A stretch of DNA of 64,000 nucleotides from Symsagittifera roscoffensis. Its lineage: Eukaryota; Xenacoelomorpha; Acoela; Convolutidae. Shown here piece by piece: positions 49,250-61,084 of the stretch (positions within the stretch are counted from its first letter, which is position 1; every line of letters begins with the position of its first letter). The stretch is from assembly GCF_963678635.1 (NCBI RefSeq), contig NC_087063.1, positions 10,078,386 through 10,142,385 on the forward strand, written 5' to 3'. The notes under the pieces are model-generated. The model was not told the DNA's origin, did not search any database, and saw only the letters and a list, made by a program, of their open reading frames with translations. The position numbers and the translations under genes are program-made.

Positions 49250-50310
49250 AATGTTGTAGAAATTTAGATCGATTTTAGTATGAAAAAAGTACGAAGATTA
49301 AATTAAAAAGATAAATATTGATTTGGATAGATTTAAAATCGATTTAAATTGATTCTAAATCCCAGCTACAAAAATTGATCCAAATTAATTTTAAATCAAT
49401 TTAATTCCATTTTATTCCAGTCCTTATTTGTTTTTATTTTTAAGGGGGTTAAAACGGATTCAAATAAATTGATTTTTTTTTCATCTGAGCTTCATCGGTT
49501 TCCAACTTTCAATGCATTTATTCATTGCCTATCATTTTTCATTTTACATCCCTAGCATATTGTAGCAAAAAAAGACCAAATAGAAAGACCAAAATATCGA
49601 TAAAATTCTATGATTTCCTTGCATATTTTCAATTCAAAAACTGATCTAAATTGACCCTTTTCTTGATTCGTTTCATAAGTTTTTGCACAAAATCTGATTT
49701 ACATTCATGATTTTCTATGATCTAATTGCATATTATTGAGATCAAAATTTATTTCGACCTTTTTTTTCTTTGTTACATAGGACTTTGCTCATAATCTGAT
49801 TTACCATAATTTTTATGATTTAATTGCATACTTTCGAGCTGAAAATTTGATTTATGTGGATCATTTTATTGAGTTCTATAACATCTTGAACATGTGTTTT
49901 TATTTGAAAATTAGAGAGTAAAAGTTTCACTTTTGTTCTCTAAAGAGTACGTTTTTTGCCATGTTAGCAAAAAGAATGGGTTTTAGTGAGTCTGAAAATC
50001 CATCCAAATTGATATTTACATCGATTTTTAAAACACTTAAATAGATCCAAAGTTTTCAAGAAAGATCAATTTAAAATGGATTTAAACGAGATTCGGATGG
50101 ATTTAAGTGAGTTTCGGATGCATTTTAGTGACTAGGAAAATCCATTCAAATCGATTTAAATCGACTCTTTAGACACTTTAATCGGTCTAAAATTTTCAAA
50201 AAAAGGTCAATTTAAATCGATTCAAAATCCATTTAAGTTCGTAAAATGTACATTGTTAATCAATTTGGATCGATTTAAAATCAATTTAAATCAATCCGAA
50301 ACCATTTTTG
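49250..50310. repeat. GATTTAAATC-rich low-complexity region
   Basis: Variants of ATCGATTTAAAT and GATTTAAAATCGATTT occur many times, in both orientations because the motif is nearly palindromic. Separate blocks sit at about 49265-49410 and 49985-50310. There is no open frame of note. Confidence 0.6.
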
Positions 50311-53300
50311 TCAGTGCGGGAAGGAATTTTCTTGGTGAACGGTTTGCTAGTTGAATGACGCACCTGTGTAACATCATTAGCACTTTCAATTAGTTATCCA
50401 ACTTTTAGCAAATTCAATTTTTGCCACAAAATTCGTGAATTTTTTATGCATTAAACTCACTCAGTTTTTTTAAATCAATTTTGTAAGTTAGTGATCTCAT
50501 TTTAGTTATTGTAATATTCAAGACTTCACTGTACGAGTATTTTGAAGTCCGTTGCTCTTACCAAGTAGGACCCGTTCTCTTTTGCGAGGTGTCGTCGTAA
50601 GAGTTCTGTTGTCTTACAAAACTGGATTAGGCAACTAGTTTTTCTGTAATATAGGGAAAATTGCCGTCAAGTTGAAATCACAAAAAAGAATTGCTTGATA
50701 AAAAGTAAAAACAAAGAACATGGTAATAAAAAAGGAGCAAATTCTTACAAAATTAAAAAACCACATCATCCACGGTCTTTTGCAATTTGTCAGATTCTCA
50801 ATCTTTGAGCGGCAATACTTTGTAACAGACCACAATTAGTGAAAAGCACCAATTCGTAACAATAAATTGAGCAATGAACCTGATTTCTTGCGCTCTATTC
50901 CTCTGATGGTAAAAATATGCTCAGCGGTACAAAATGGAACAATTGTTTGCTAATTGCCAATGCCTGTTACGAACGTGCTGATTATATACTAATTTTTGCT
51001 CGTTTCAAATGTTCAACTGTTACAAATTTGTTTGCACAATACAGTTATGAGCCAGTAATAATCTAATTACTCTATTTACAAGCTGTTCAGCTAGTTTTAG
51101 CAAATGATTGTTTTTTCTTTTCTGTTGAGACTTAGATGGAAGTGATATTTTCGTAAAAAATTTTTCGAGCTGAAACAATATTCTTACCTTAGAGCCACTG
51201 CCCGTACCGAGAAAATTCTTCATTTCTGACCTGGAATACATTATATCCAATCTAATTTTCTGAATAAAATACAAAAAAAAACTGGCTAGGTAATCTATTT
51301 AATATTTCCATCTAGAAAAACATCCTGTAAGACGGTTTTTACACAAGGGAAAGGACCAACATACGAGCTGTTCAGCTCTTCACTGAGAACCGCTGCTGTG
51401 TAAGATCTACATGCACATTTTTTGGTTACTTTTCTGGGCTGGATAATGTTGCCTCAACCTCAAGCAACGAGCACGGATCATGGTTGACCTCGACATCCGA
51501 CCTTTCGATTGAGAGGCGGAGACTCAACCACTTTACCACCGCTGGGTACGGGTAGTAGACAGATGTGTTTAAAAGTTGATTCTACGAAATTTCTCTCTTG
51601 TTAAGTCTTGTTTTGTTTTGATTGATGGAGAATGAAAGTTTTGCAAATATAAATTCTTTGCAGATAGGTGCCTCGTATCAATAAGATATACCTCAAAAAA
51701 TAATTTTAAAAAAACTATGTATTCATTGGTAAAGTAGAAGAGTATTATTACAAATTCCGCCCACGTCCAGGTACAGTTCTGATTTAAATTAGTTCTGGCG
51801 TATAGTTCTTCTGGCGTGATTAGTTCTGATTTAAATTCTGGCGTATAGTTCAAACTACAGTTTTGATTTGCTTTACCCGAACAAAACGCATGAAATTTGA
51901 AAATTTTTACGTGTTTTTTTTTTAAATTGGGTTGGCTTAATTTTGAAAACGATGAAAACAAAACTTGGTAACAAATTTAGCTAACTTATTATGGCGCAAT
52001 TCCAAAAATTGACCCCAAAAATGGATATTTGTTTTGTCAACCAGAAATTGAGCCAAAATACCAAGTAAATCACTGACATAGTTATATCACAGTGAACCTT
52101 CTGCGTAGCAGATCAAACATTATGGGGGGTATAATCTCAAAAAAAATTTGGCAAAACGTTTTTAAAGTGTTTCAAAACAAACAATAGGTGTTTTTTGTCG
52201 TAAAAAAAACAAAAAACTAACTTTTTCTTATCTAATAAAGAAAAATAAAAAAAATATATGTTTTGTTCTAGCGAATATACCGTCCTCGAAGTTTGATGGG
52301 CTAAAAAAAAGAGGCTCATTGTGATTTTTTTATGTTTTTGATTTACTCGGTAATTTTGGCGTAAACTTCAATTGATAAAAAACCGAAAAATATCCATTTT
52401 TGGGTGAATTTTTGGTTCAGAATTTTGCAAAACAAATTCGACTATATTAATTCTGCTGAAACTCCTCATTTTTAACTTCAATTCGAAAACTTCAAGTTAA
52501 TTATGTTTTGCCCGATAATTTAAAAGAGCACTATGTTCTAGCGAAATCTTCTAGCTATGTTCTTTTTAACAAATCAAGATTGAGCGTTTTTATTCAATCG
52601 TTCATATTTTAAGGTATAAATGGGGCAGAATCACTGAAAAAAAATGATCTTTTTAGAGTCTTGCTACAGAGGGAGGTGCTATCGACGCGTTCAAAAAAAG
52701 AACATTGTAAAACTTATTTAGATTAATTTTACAATAAATTCAATATGCCAACTTATGATGCGGAAGATCTGAGGTTCAATCTGTGTAAAAGTCATTGCAA
52801 TTAAAAACAGTAATAAATAAGAAAAGCACTCAAGAATAATTCTTATCATTTTGGAGGGGTTGCATTGGCAGAATGGTCCACGAGCAGAGAGAGAGAACAA
52901 ATTAAATAATCAGAGCTAAAATTTTTTGGTTTGCTTTTTATTGTTTGCCATGAATACTAGTTCTGAGAAACATTTCATAGCGAGTCCCACACCTGCTAAG
53001 GCATATTTGTTTTTATCATATTATTTAATGACATCCATTTTTGGCTAAGCAACCTTAAAACTTTTCTGAAGACGCTTTGGCGCTAATATACCTAATCTGA
53101 GGGGGTGAGTGCGCGCCGATAAAATTAGCTTTTTAGTCAAAATTTTTCAAAAAGTGCCCGGTTTTTTGTCCTATTTGTTAAAAAATTGCACTTGCAGCGC
53201 AAAAAGTTTGGTCAAAATTGACGTGGAAAAAATTGAACATTTTTTCCATTTTTTAAAGTTCGCAACACGTCAAGAAAATCCTAGATCTGCACCTGCGGCA

Positions 53301-54485
53301 TGACTTAAGAATATTATTCGCATAAATGTTTTTTTTTTCAAACGATTTTTCTATTTGCACAAGGTTAGTAAGCTATAACTATGCCGAAATGTGGGAAATG
53401 TTTGAGTCTGCGATGCAGTTGCAGCTTCGTTTCTTGCTAACCTAACAATATTTTCGTTCTGCCCTTGGACTTATTCTGCTCTTGAACCATTTATCTCTCG
53501 GACGGGCTAAACATCATAATAAAAATGTTTCTATCGCCTTAAAAGGTAACTTTCTCATGACAAAAGAAACGAATGCGTGAAATATGTCAACCCATCAAAA
53601 TGATTTGACATTTGAAGCCAACTCTTGCTAACTCACACTGAATTGCTACATTTCACGCTCGATTTTGAAATGAAATTTCTGTTTATAAAATTGGGTATTT
53701 GAATGCTGAATCCTGATTGGCTGACTAAATTAGGAGCGTTCCTTAATTCAGGCATGAAGAATTACCCCGAGAAAATTTTAGGTGATATTTATAATCCACA
53801 CTTTGATTGCTTGATTTTCGCGTAAACTATCAAACATTCGAATAGCGTTTGGGTGGTCAGCATCATTGAGAACATGTAAGTTGCTTTCATTTAAGGAAAA
53901 AGACACTGGTATCCTTCTTGTGGAGGCAAATTAAGGTAAAAAGGATATTTGGGGTCTTTATATTTATTCCACTCAAATTTTTTAATTTTGCAATTTCGTA
54001 ATATACAATATATAATTGCAGAGATCAAAACACTGATCTCACTGATTGGTTCGGTTAAATTAAATGCGATCACCTTAAACTTCGGCCGATTCTAAATAGA
54101 CGGAATTTTGAACAGATGTTTGGCATTTTTTCTTGGAGCTATTCTCTGTTTTTTTTTGTGGTCTGGATAAAACTTGGCTAATTTGGCTCATTTATATTTC
54201 GATATACAACTAAAACTGCGATCAAATTATTTTGAAATTGTGCCGAAATTTGATTGGCCAATTCTAACCAATCCAATTAAGTCAACTTAGTTTCAAATCA
54301 AGATGTTGAAATATTGATTCTGGGCGGAATAAGTAAAAGGACCCGACAATTGGCTATTTATGAGTTTAGGATTTTATTTTTTGCAAATGTCTACATGAAG
54401 CATTTGATTTTTATTTTAAAAAAATAAAAAATAAATAGTAAAGTTGATAACAAATTAAGCTGGTCGTGATGCAACAAGCACATAA
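50311..54485. other. AT-rich non-coding region
   Basis: Apart from one tRNA-like repeat (51481-51552, minus) I see no gene, exon or element in these 4 kb. A tRNA B-box-like GAGGTTCAATCTG at about 52772 lacks a clear A box. Minus-strand open frames here are short and of low complexity. Confidence 0.5.
51481..51552 (-). repeat. tRNA-like short repeat (different family), minus strand
   Basis: On the minus strand: GCGGTGGTAAAGTGGTTGAG (A-box-like), CTCTCAATCGAAAGGTCG (anticodon and variable-arm-like, as in tRNA-Ser/Leu) and GTCGAGGTCAA in place of a good B box. No acceptor pairing is visible, so it is probably a SINE head. Confidence 0.45.
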
Positions 54486-54685
54486 NNNNNNNNNNNNNNN
54501 NNNNNNNNNNNNNNNNNNNNNNNNNNNNNNNNNNNNNNNNNNNNNNNNNNNNNNNNNNNNNNNNNNNNNNNNNNNNNNNNNNNNNNNNNNNNNNNNNNNN
54601 NNNNNNNNNNNNNNNNNNNNNNNNNNNNNNNNNNNNNNNNNNNNNNNNNNNNNNNNNNNNNNNNNNNNNNNNNNNNNNNNNNNNN
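54486..54685. other. Assembly gap (200 N)
   Basis: Exactly 200 unknown bases, so the true size is probably not known. Sequence character changes across the gap: AT-rich host DNA to the left, GT-rich sequence soon after to the right. Confidence 0.95.
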
Positions 54686-56847
54686 TTTCGGATAGGGTAC
54701 ACCGTCTGCTCGTCACGCTATCTTATTTTCGGCCGGATAGATTCGTGCAACTTCTTAGTCTAATACCGATCCTAATCCTACTCTTATACTATCTAGTCTC
54801 AGGTTGTTTAACTAGTCTCTGCTAGGCTCAATAGATCTAGGGTATACTGGTTTATTGCGGCTGCTGAAGTTCTCTTGGAGAGGCAACTAATTTCTAAGTT
54901 AAATTCAAATCTCTCTGGTGCTGAAATTACAAGTAATTTCAGCACTTACAAATAAGTGGGTTGTTAGTTTGATGGATCATGATTGGTTAATATTAAATAC
55001 TTTACAGTGGTAAAATATCTAATTTATCCAATCATAAAATGTAGTTTAGATCAGGTTCCACCCATCCGGGTTTTACAGAGTTTTTTAGAATAGTCTTTCT
55101 GCGATTCAAAGGATGGATGATGGACGTTGGTATTTGGCGAACATCATATTTCTTCTGGGTTCTCTTGTTAGAGAAGTTCCAGGTTCAATCGTTGTGTCTT
55201 CTCATGACAACGACTGGGTTTTCGCAACAAACTCAAATCTGATTTCAGAATGGTTGGCTATGACAGGTTTTTTCGTTTCATGTAGAGAACTTCTTTTGTG
55301 TTTGACCTTGTCTGGGAATGGCGTGGAGATTGTGCGTGGAGGGGATGCCTGGTTACTCGGATCTGTACGTATACTTGAACATCGAGGTGGTCATTGGTCT
55401 AGTTCAATGAAGTCCTTTTCTGCGAAGTCAAGTCGTACTCTAAATCCTTTGAGTTGTGATTGTGGGCGGCATATTGATTGTGGTTGGCCATTCTTTTTCG
55501 AGTGTAGTGGGGTCATTTTGTCTTTGGATGTTCGTCTTTGGTGTTGTATGCTGATCTATATACTGCAAGGTATAATTTAAATTTTATAAAAGTTTTATTA
55601 GTTTGGTGTTTAATTATGATTTTGGTTAGTTGTTTTCACAAAAGCTTTTTGTTTTAGTTTGGTTTTTTGAAGAGTTACTCACCCTTGAGTACCTCTTATT
55701 AAAAATAGGAGTGTGGTCACAAAGCGTGGATGTAGCGCGGTGGGTTAGGCCGGCTATAGAGCATGCTCAGGACGTCCTCTCTGGTGGGTTAGGCCAGGAG
55801 TGGGAGTATGATTTTGTGCGGTTTCTGTGAGAGGTCCTGTTATGTGATAACGTTTTATGTTGGGTTTATTGTGGTTTTTCTTATGTTTCGTTGGTTGTGT
55901 CCTTTTTTCAAAAAGCAAATTGTTTTTGGTATGGGTTTGTCTTTCGACTTTTTTGTGTTTTATTATTTCTTTCTTAGACTTTATAATAGTCTTCAAAAGA
56001 ATAAATTATCCAGTTTTAAACTGGGTTAATCCGGTTTGGGTACCGTTGGTTTCCTTTTTTAGTCATGCTGTTATTCTATGATCTGTGGTGTTTAGTAAGC
56101 TGCATTGGTTAGTTTTGTTTAGTATATAATTCCTTTCCAACCGGGATTAAGGAAAGTTTGAAACTTGTTATCGTGTGTTAGAGTTGTTCAGTGTGAAAAC
56201 TTGAAACTGAAATTCATTATTTAAACAATTCTTCGTGGGCGAGCTGTGCGAGTTTGGATAGAATTTTTGTGCGAGTGAATAGAAATATCAAAAGGTTAGT
56301 ACTGCATTTTCGTTTTATCAATTTACTACGTAGAATTTCAATTTTACTGCTAGTTTTTGGGAAAAATTAAGTTACAAATTTTCATTATTATAAGATTTAC
56401 TGCTTGTAAAACTGCTTGGGAAACAATTTATAAATTAATTTACTACATTGGTATGAATTTTATTTAATTTAGCTGGTGCAAAATATTAATAGAGTTTTGA
56501 ACAATTTTAAGAAGTTTTCTATTTTTTATTTTTCTTTGTGTATTTTGCAGATGATCGTGGGATGAAGACTAAAAATCTAAATAAGACATGGATAAAGAAT
56601 GGTTAGTTTTTTAATTTGAATTTATTAGTTAAGAATATGTATAAACTATACTTACCTGTTAGTCGTCGGGGGAAAAACCGTGGGGGAAGATGTCGTGGAT
56701 TATGTCGGAATTTGTTAGTAATTTTGCTAGTATGCGAATGATGTTTTTAGTTTGAAGCAGTGGCCAAAGCAATTGAAGTGCTTTAATGGTTTTTAGTTTT
56801 TCAGTGCCAACTGCAAACTCATAAGGTGTGTTTTGGATGAGATTATA
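54686..56847. other. Region next to the 3' side of the right-hand retroelement
   Basis: No reliable gene. A 155-codon plus frame at 55113-55580 has no known motif. The repeat GGTGGGTTAGGCC occurs twice near 55739-55795. From about 55600 rightward the plus strand becomes T/G-rich, as in the retroelement. Splice-like signals on the plus strand (CAAAAG|GTTAGT at 56294, TTTTGCAG at 56550, ATGGATAAAGAATG|GTTAG at 56588) and TATATAA near 56123 could mark a host promoter, but they may equally be LTR sequence. The LTR could not be delimited. Confidence 0.35.
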
Positions 56848-57414
56848 TTATTTGTGATTATATTTAGTGTTGTGGATGAATTCTAATATGGGGATTTCTA
56901 TAGGTTGAATAAATTCATGTGGGATAAGGAAGGGTCTGGATTCTTCTGCGTTGAAGGTCTTCGTGATGGGACAAAAAATATACATTTGGGTTATGGGGTC
57001 ATAATTGCGAAGAATACCGTGAAGGTTAGTATCTTTGATGCAATATGTGAAGTTAAGAAAAAATGGTGATGTGTATTTAGAGTTAATAAATTGAAAACGG
57101 TGGTGTGGTTGTCTTGATGGAGTGTGTAGGTCAAAGTGATTTTGTATGTAGCGGTAATATGTATATGTGTGGGTTTGTTTAGTGCGTAACATAATGTCGT
57201 GTGAGCAGTGCAAATCTCGTTCATGTGGTGCAAGGAAATGAAAGGTTAGTGAAAATAACGGAAATTTTTCTTTAAAACTTTCGTAAGCTTGTGTGTCGGT
57301 TAGTGCTTCAGAAATGATGTGATCGAATTTGCGATCAAATATATTGAGTGTAAAAACATATGGTGTTTTGATGAAAAATTTTTGTGATTTGTGGGTTAGC
57401 GAAGCGATCATCAT
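56848..57414 (-). pseudogene. C-terminal part of the post-envelope ORF, shifted frame
   Basis: The 188-residue frame overlaps the end of the 57335-58468 ORF by 80 bases. The upstream ORF loses its sense (a hydrophobic, Gln/Asn-poor end) at about 57400, where this frame takes over. The two are therefore probably one gene with an indel. It has no recognised motif; it is rich in His, Phe and Thr. Confidence 0.5.
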
Positions 57415-58468
57415 CTAAAAATTGGTCTTGGTTAGCTCGGATGATGTTATGATCGTAATATTCTAGCGTATATTCGTTAGCTCGGGGTGCAGTGTATGTT
57501 TTTAGTGACTTTTTATATCCTATATAAGTAAATTGTCTATGTGTTAGTGGTTTAGTGAGTCGATATAGCATATTTTGATTTCTTTCTATATCGATGTGAG
57601 TATTCGATAAAGGTAGGCAAAGGGGGTTAGTAAAATGATAATATGATGTCCATTGAAGTGTAGGCATTAAAACGTGTTCATCTACAAAACTGCGTGTGTT
57701 GTTAGTGTCGTTAGGGGTGTTCAAAGTATACTGTGGAAATGAAGGTAAGGTGATTGCTAAAAATTCTTTCGTGTTAGTGTGATTTGGGTGATTAATATAT
57801 TCACGGGCTGTTCCTGGTTTTGTTGGAAATGGATGGTTTGGGAATTTTCTTTTGAAAGTGCGGTAAGCTCTATTAGTGCTAATTGATGATTCGGTGGATG
57901 TGGATGATGGTGCTAATGATGCGGTATAAGCTGAAGAGGGTGTAGGGGTAGGTGGGTTTGATGATTCTATGGTTGATGAAATCTGGTTTATAGTTGAGGT
58001 GTCACGGTGGAAGGGTTGTTGTTGTAAGGTGATAAAATTATCTAGTTCTTGGGAGATTTGGGGGGTGTCTGGAGAATTGGATGATCGGTCTGAATGAAGT
58101 GAAAAGTAGGTTGGGGTAACTTGTGAAGCATAGGAGGGTGTAGAAATGGATGGGAGTGGGTTATTTGGTGGGATTGGTTGAAAAGGGGGTTTCGAAAAAA
58201 CTGAGGGATTAGTTTGAAAATTATTGGATGGAGATGGTTCAGAGTCGGCAAATTCATCAGGGGTTTCAATATCTGGGTTATTGAGTTGTGAGATGGAGTA
58301 TAAAACTGAGAAGATATGTGAATTAGTGTCTGAATTCATGCCTGATGTTATATTATTGGTTGGGAAATCGGGTGGCGGGAAAGCAAAAAGTGGAATTATT
58401 GTAATTGGAGTGTTGAGGTTGGTTGGGTGGGAATTTGAGCGGTGTAGGGATCCAAGTTGTCGGCTCAT
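57335..58468 (-). CDS. Post-envelope ORF, Ser/Pro/Asn-rich
   Basis: The 377-residue frame starts at an ATG that overlaps the stop of the envelope ORF by four bases (ATGA). The N-terminal 230 residues are low-complexity Ser/Pro/Thr/Asn; the last 140 look globular (Tyr/His-rich, e.g. FTYIGYKKSLKTY). An ORF after env is unusual for gypsy-type elements and I do not know its role. The tight overlap suggests coupled translation with env. Confidence 0.6.
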   Translation of the reverse strand: MSRQLGSLHRSNSHPTNLNTPITIIPLFAFPPPDFPTNNITSGMNSDTNSHIFSVLYSISQLNNPDIETPDEFADSEPSPSNNFQTNPSVFSKPPFQPIPPNNPLPSISTPSYASQVTPTYFSLHSDRSSNSPDTPQISQELDNFITLQQQPFHRDTSTINQISSTIESSNPPTPTPSSAYTASLAPSSTSTESSISTNRAYRTFKRKFPNHPFPTKPGTAREYINHPNHTNTKEFLAITLPSFPQYTLNTPNDTNNTRSFVDEHVLMPTLQWTSYYHFTNPLCLPLSNTHIDIERNQNMLYRLTKPLTHRQFTYIGYKKSLKTYTAPRANEYTLEYYDHNIIRANQDQFLDDDRFANPQITKIFHQNTICFYTQYI

Positions 58469-61083
58469 CGTGGGCTAAAAAAATTATTATTTTGAGACTG
58501 AAAAGCGGTGGTATGGGGTTGTTCTATAATTTGTTCATATGTATTTTCATCTAGTGAATGGTGTGTCATTATATGTTGAATGGGACTTTGTGATATGGTT
58601 GGTCTGAAATTTGGATTATGTGTTATTGCTAAATTTCGAAAATTTTGTGGGACTAGTGATAATGGATGGTTATGTGGTAAGGGTGGTAACTGTGGTGCTG
58701 TAGGCGTTATGTCTACATTGTTATGTTCTTCGTCATTTGTGTTCTGTCTTGTTGCTATTTTTGTGTTGTATTCCTTTATTTGTGCGTCTAAAAGAATTTT
58801 GTTTATTGATGATGAAAAAATTCCAAAAAATCCTACAAATAGGATGCGTGCTACACTTGCTTGTCTATTTACTTGTGTGTGTATAGCGCATGTATTATAG
58901 ATTCCTTTTAAGAAAGAGAAAAGAAATCCTATAAAGTTAAAAATTGCGTATAGAATAGTTAATTTTTCTAAGATGTAATAGGGCCATCCTAAAAAATCAA
59001 GAGTTTCATTTTTGAGTGTAACAAAGCTAAAAATATTTATAGGTGAGATATCTTGTGGCCGGTATTTTTCACCGTTGAGATATATATAGTCTTTAATGTC
59101 TTTAAAATATCCGCTATAATCTTGTGTATAAATATCTGCAAATCCTGCGGTTTCGGCAAGTTTGCGTAAATTTTGGTCAATTGATTGTCTTTGTATAGTG
59201 TCCATTTGTGTTAATAATTCTTGGAATTGTTGTGTTCTAATGTGATGTTGTATATCGGATTTTGAATATATTCCAATTGATTGTAGGTCAATATTTGGAT
59301 TTCGAACAATAGCTCTAATGCTTTCAGGTGAAAATTTTTTGAGTGATTGCATTAATGTGGGATATGGGGTAAGAAGGTAATATTTATCTTCATCAGGGTT
59401 CAGTTGTACTACATTGTGGCTGTTTTCTGATCCACATGGGACTGCGGTATCCCAGAAATAGGTTCGTCTTGAAAGTGTGTCAACGAAATGTACTTTATTC
59501 TTATAAAAGATAGGGATTCTTTTATAGCATCGTTTATCTTCAAAAACATATAGTGGTGATACTTTTTTGGTACAGGTATAAAACCATAAAATGTTTCCTT
59601 CATAGTCTAAAAAATTTGATCTTTTTCCTGATAGTAAATATCCTGCGTAGGGTATTTTTAATACTGCTAGTGCAAGTGATTGTAGGATTTGTGTCCTTTC
59701 TAATTCGCATAGTTGGTGAAGTGTTTCTAATTCGGAGAGTGACATTTCTTGAAAAATGCGGCTAATTGTGTAGTCTAATTTCATATCTAGGTGAATATCA
59801 TAGTGGATATTACCGAAATATGTACTATTCATTAGTGAAAGTTCTTGTAAACGTGTGCTTCTAGTGTCATGGGGCTTGAGATGTCCACCAGGTTGACCTT
59901 TACTTTTTTGAAAATTAACTGGTATATATGATGTTCCTTCGTTTATAGGATGACTTGTGGCGTATGGGTCGATTTTTACTTTTCCAGTGGTCATGTCGAA
60001 TTCTTTTTCGTATTCAACTAATATTTTGGAGTATTGTGTTTTGTGAAGTGGGTTTCTGTATTTACATGCAAGTTCTGTTTCTTGATATATTTGAAAACGT
60101 GTCAATTTATTTTCTATATTGTGTATGTTCCTAAAATTAGAACTTTGTTTTCGTGATGGATTTACTTGTTCATATGGAATTGACTGTATAAAATATTTTT
60201 CGTGAAATTTTATCATACGAGCGTGTATTTTTGCTACTTGAAATGTTGTACATGTGTCTTCGGGGAACCAAACAATTGTTGCTTGTGTTCGTGTTGTAGG
60301 GTCACAATAGCCTTGATCGTTTTTACAAGGTAATCTAATTCCTTGATAGATCATTGTGTTGTCAGATAAATCGCGTGTGAGTTGTATTTTTTCGAGTTGT
60401 ATTTTCCAATCGAAAAACATTATTTCTTGATATCCTTTATTTTTTTTGTCTGCTTTGCAGTTTGATGGGTTATTTATACCAATATGTGGTATCCAGTGTT
60501 TATCGTGTATGTCATAAGTTAATCTTCCGTGTGCGCCGTTGTATGGGTATTTTTCATCTAATTTTATATGTCCTTGATATCTTTCAATTTCTGCTTGATG
60601 TACAGAATCTGAAAAAACTTGGAAATATACTAACTTTCTATCTGTGTTTTTATTTTTTGTGATATTTAGTCTGAGTAACTCGTTTTTACAATCTTCGGGA
60701 TTGAGATGTAAAAGTCGTTCTATATTACTCTGGTAGAATGATTCGTGGTCAAGTCGGTTTTTATTTCCATTCGAGACTTGTGAACAATGTACTTTCTTTT
60801 CAGAAAATGTTGCTGTAAATTTATATCCTATAACTGTTGTTGCTCGGGCTTTTGAATAAAGTGTCGCTATTACATTTGTAGTTTCTATAGCTTGTGGTTC
60901 TGTTTCGCATTGTGATACTTGATTTATTGCATATTTGTGTAGTGTTTTTTGTTCGTTTTCTTCACAATCGTAATGTGTTACTAGTAAATCTTGGGGTCTT
61001 GTTTGGGTGGAAGGGTTTGTGTTTTGATTGGGTGCTACTAGGAAAAAGAGTTGGAGAAAAATTAATGTTTTTAGAATATACAT
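58465..61083 (-). CDS. Envelope-like class III (chuvirus-type?) glycoprotein
   Basis: An intact 872-residue frame with a signal peptide (about residues 1-18), a cysteine-rich ectodomain of about 680 residues, a membrane segment at about 697-729, a second hydrophobic stretch at about 746-766 and a proline-rich cytoplasmic tail. Near the N terminus the spacing of YDC, a following Cys-Glu and then HCS resembles the glycoproteins of chuviruses and related retroelement envelopes, which have a gB/VSV-G-like (class III) fold. That is my recollection of the pattern, not a computed match. Such proteins mediate membrane fusion between cells. In retroelements of this sort env is usually made from spliced RNA. 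Confidence 0.7.
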   Translation of the reverse strand: MYILKTLIFLQLFFLVAPNQNTNPSTQTRPQDLLVTHYDCEENEQKTLHKYAINQVSQCETEPQAIETTNVIATLYSKARATTVIGYKFTATFSEKKVHCSQVSNGNKNRLDHESFYQSNIERLLHLNPEDCKNELLRLNITKNKNTDRKLVYFQVFSDSVHQAEIERYQGHIKLDEKYPYNGAHGRLTYDIHDKHWIPHIGINNPSNCKADKKNKGYQEIMFFDWKIQLEKIQLTRDLSDNTMIYQGIRLPCKNDQGYCDPTTRTQATIVWFPEDTCTTFQVAKIHARMIKFHEKYFIQSIPYEQVNPSRKQSSNFRNIHNIENKLTRFQIYQETELACKYRNPLHKTQYSKILVEYEKEFDMTTGKVKIDPYATSHPINEGTSYIPVNFQKSKGQPGGHLKPHDTRSTRLQELSLMNSTYFGNIHYDIHLDMKLDYTISRIFQEMSLSELETLHQLCELERTQILQSLALAVLKIPYAGYLLSGKRSNFLDYEGNILWFYTCTKKVSPLYVFEDKRCYKRIPIFYKNKVHFVDTLSRRTYFWDTAVPCGSENSHNVVQLNPDEDKYYLLTPYPTLMQSLKKFSPESIRAIVRNPNIDLQSIGIYSKSDIQHHIRTQQFQELLTQMDTIQRQSIDQNLRKLAETAGFADIYTQDYSGYFKDIKDYIYLNGEKYRPQDISPINIFSFVTLKNETLDFLGWPYYILEKLTILYAIFNFIGFLFSFLKGIYNTCAIHTQVNRQASVARILFVGFFGIFSSSINKILLDAQIKEYNTKIATRQNTNDEEHNNVDITPTAPQLPPLPHNHPLSLVPQNFRNLAITHNPNFRPTISQSPIQHIMTHHSLDENTYEQIIEQPHTTAFQSQNNNFFSPR

Positions 61084-61084
61084 G

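Noticed and set aside
54391-54825. ORFs spanning the gap
   Set aside because: They are translated through 200 unknown bases and have no meaning.
55113-55580. 155-codon plus-strand ORF as a host gene
   Set aside because: No motif, odd Ser/Gly/Leu-rich composition and location in G/T-rich retroelement-border sequence; probably a chance open frame.
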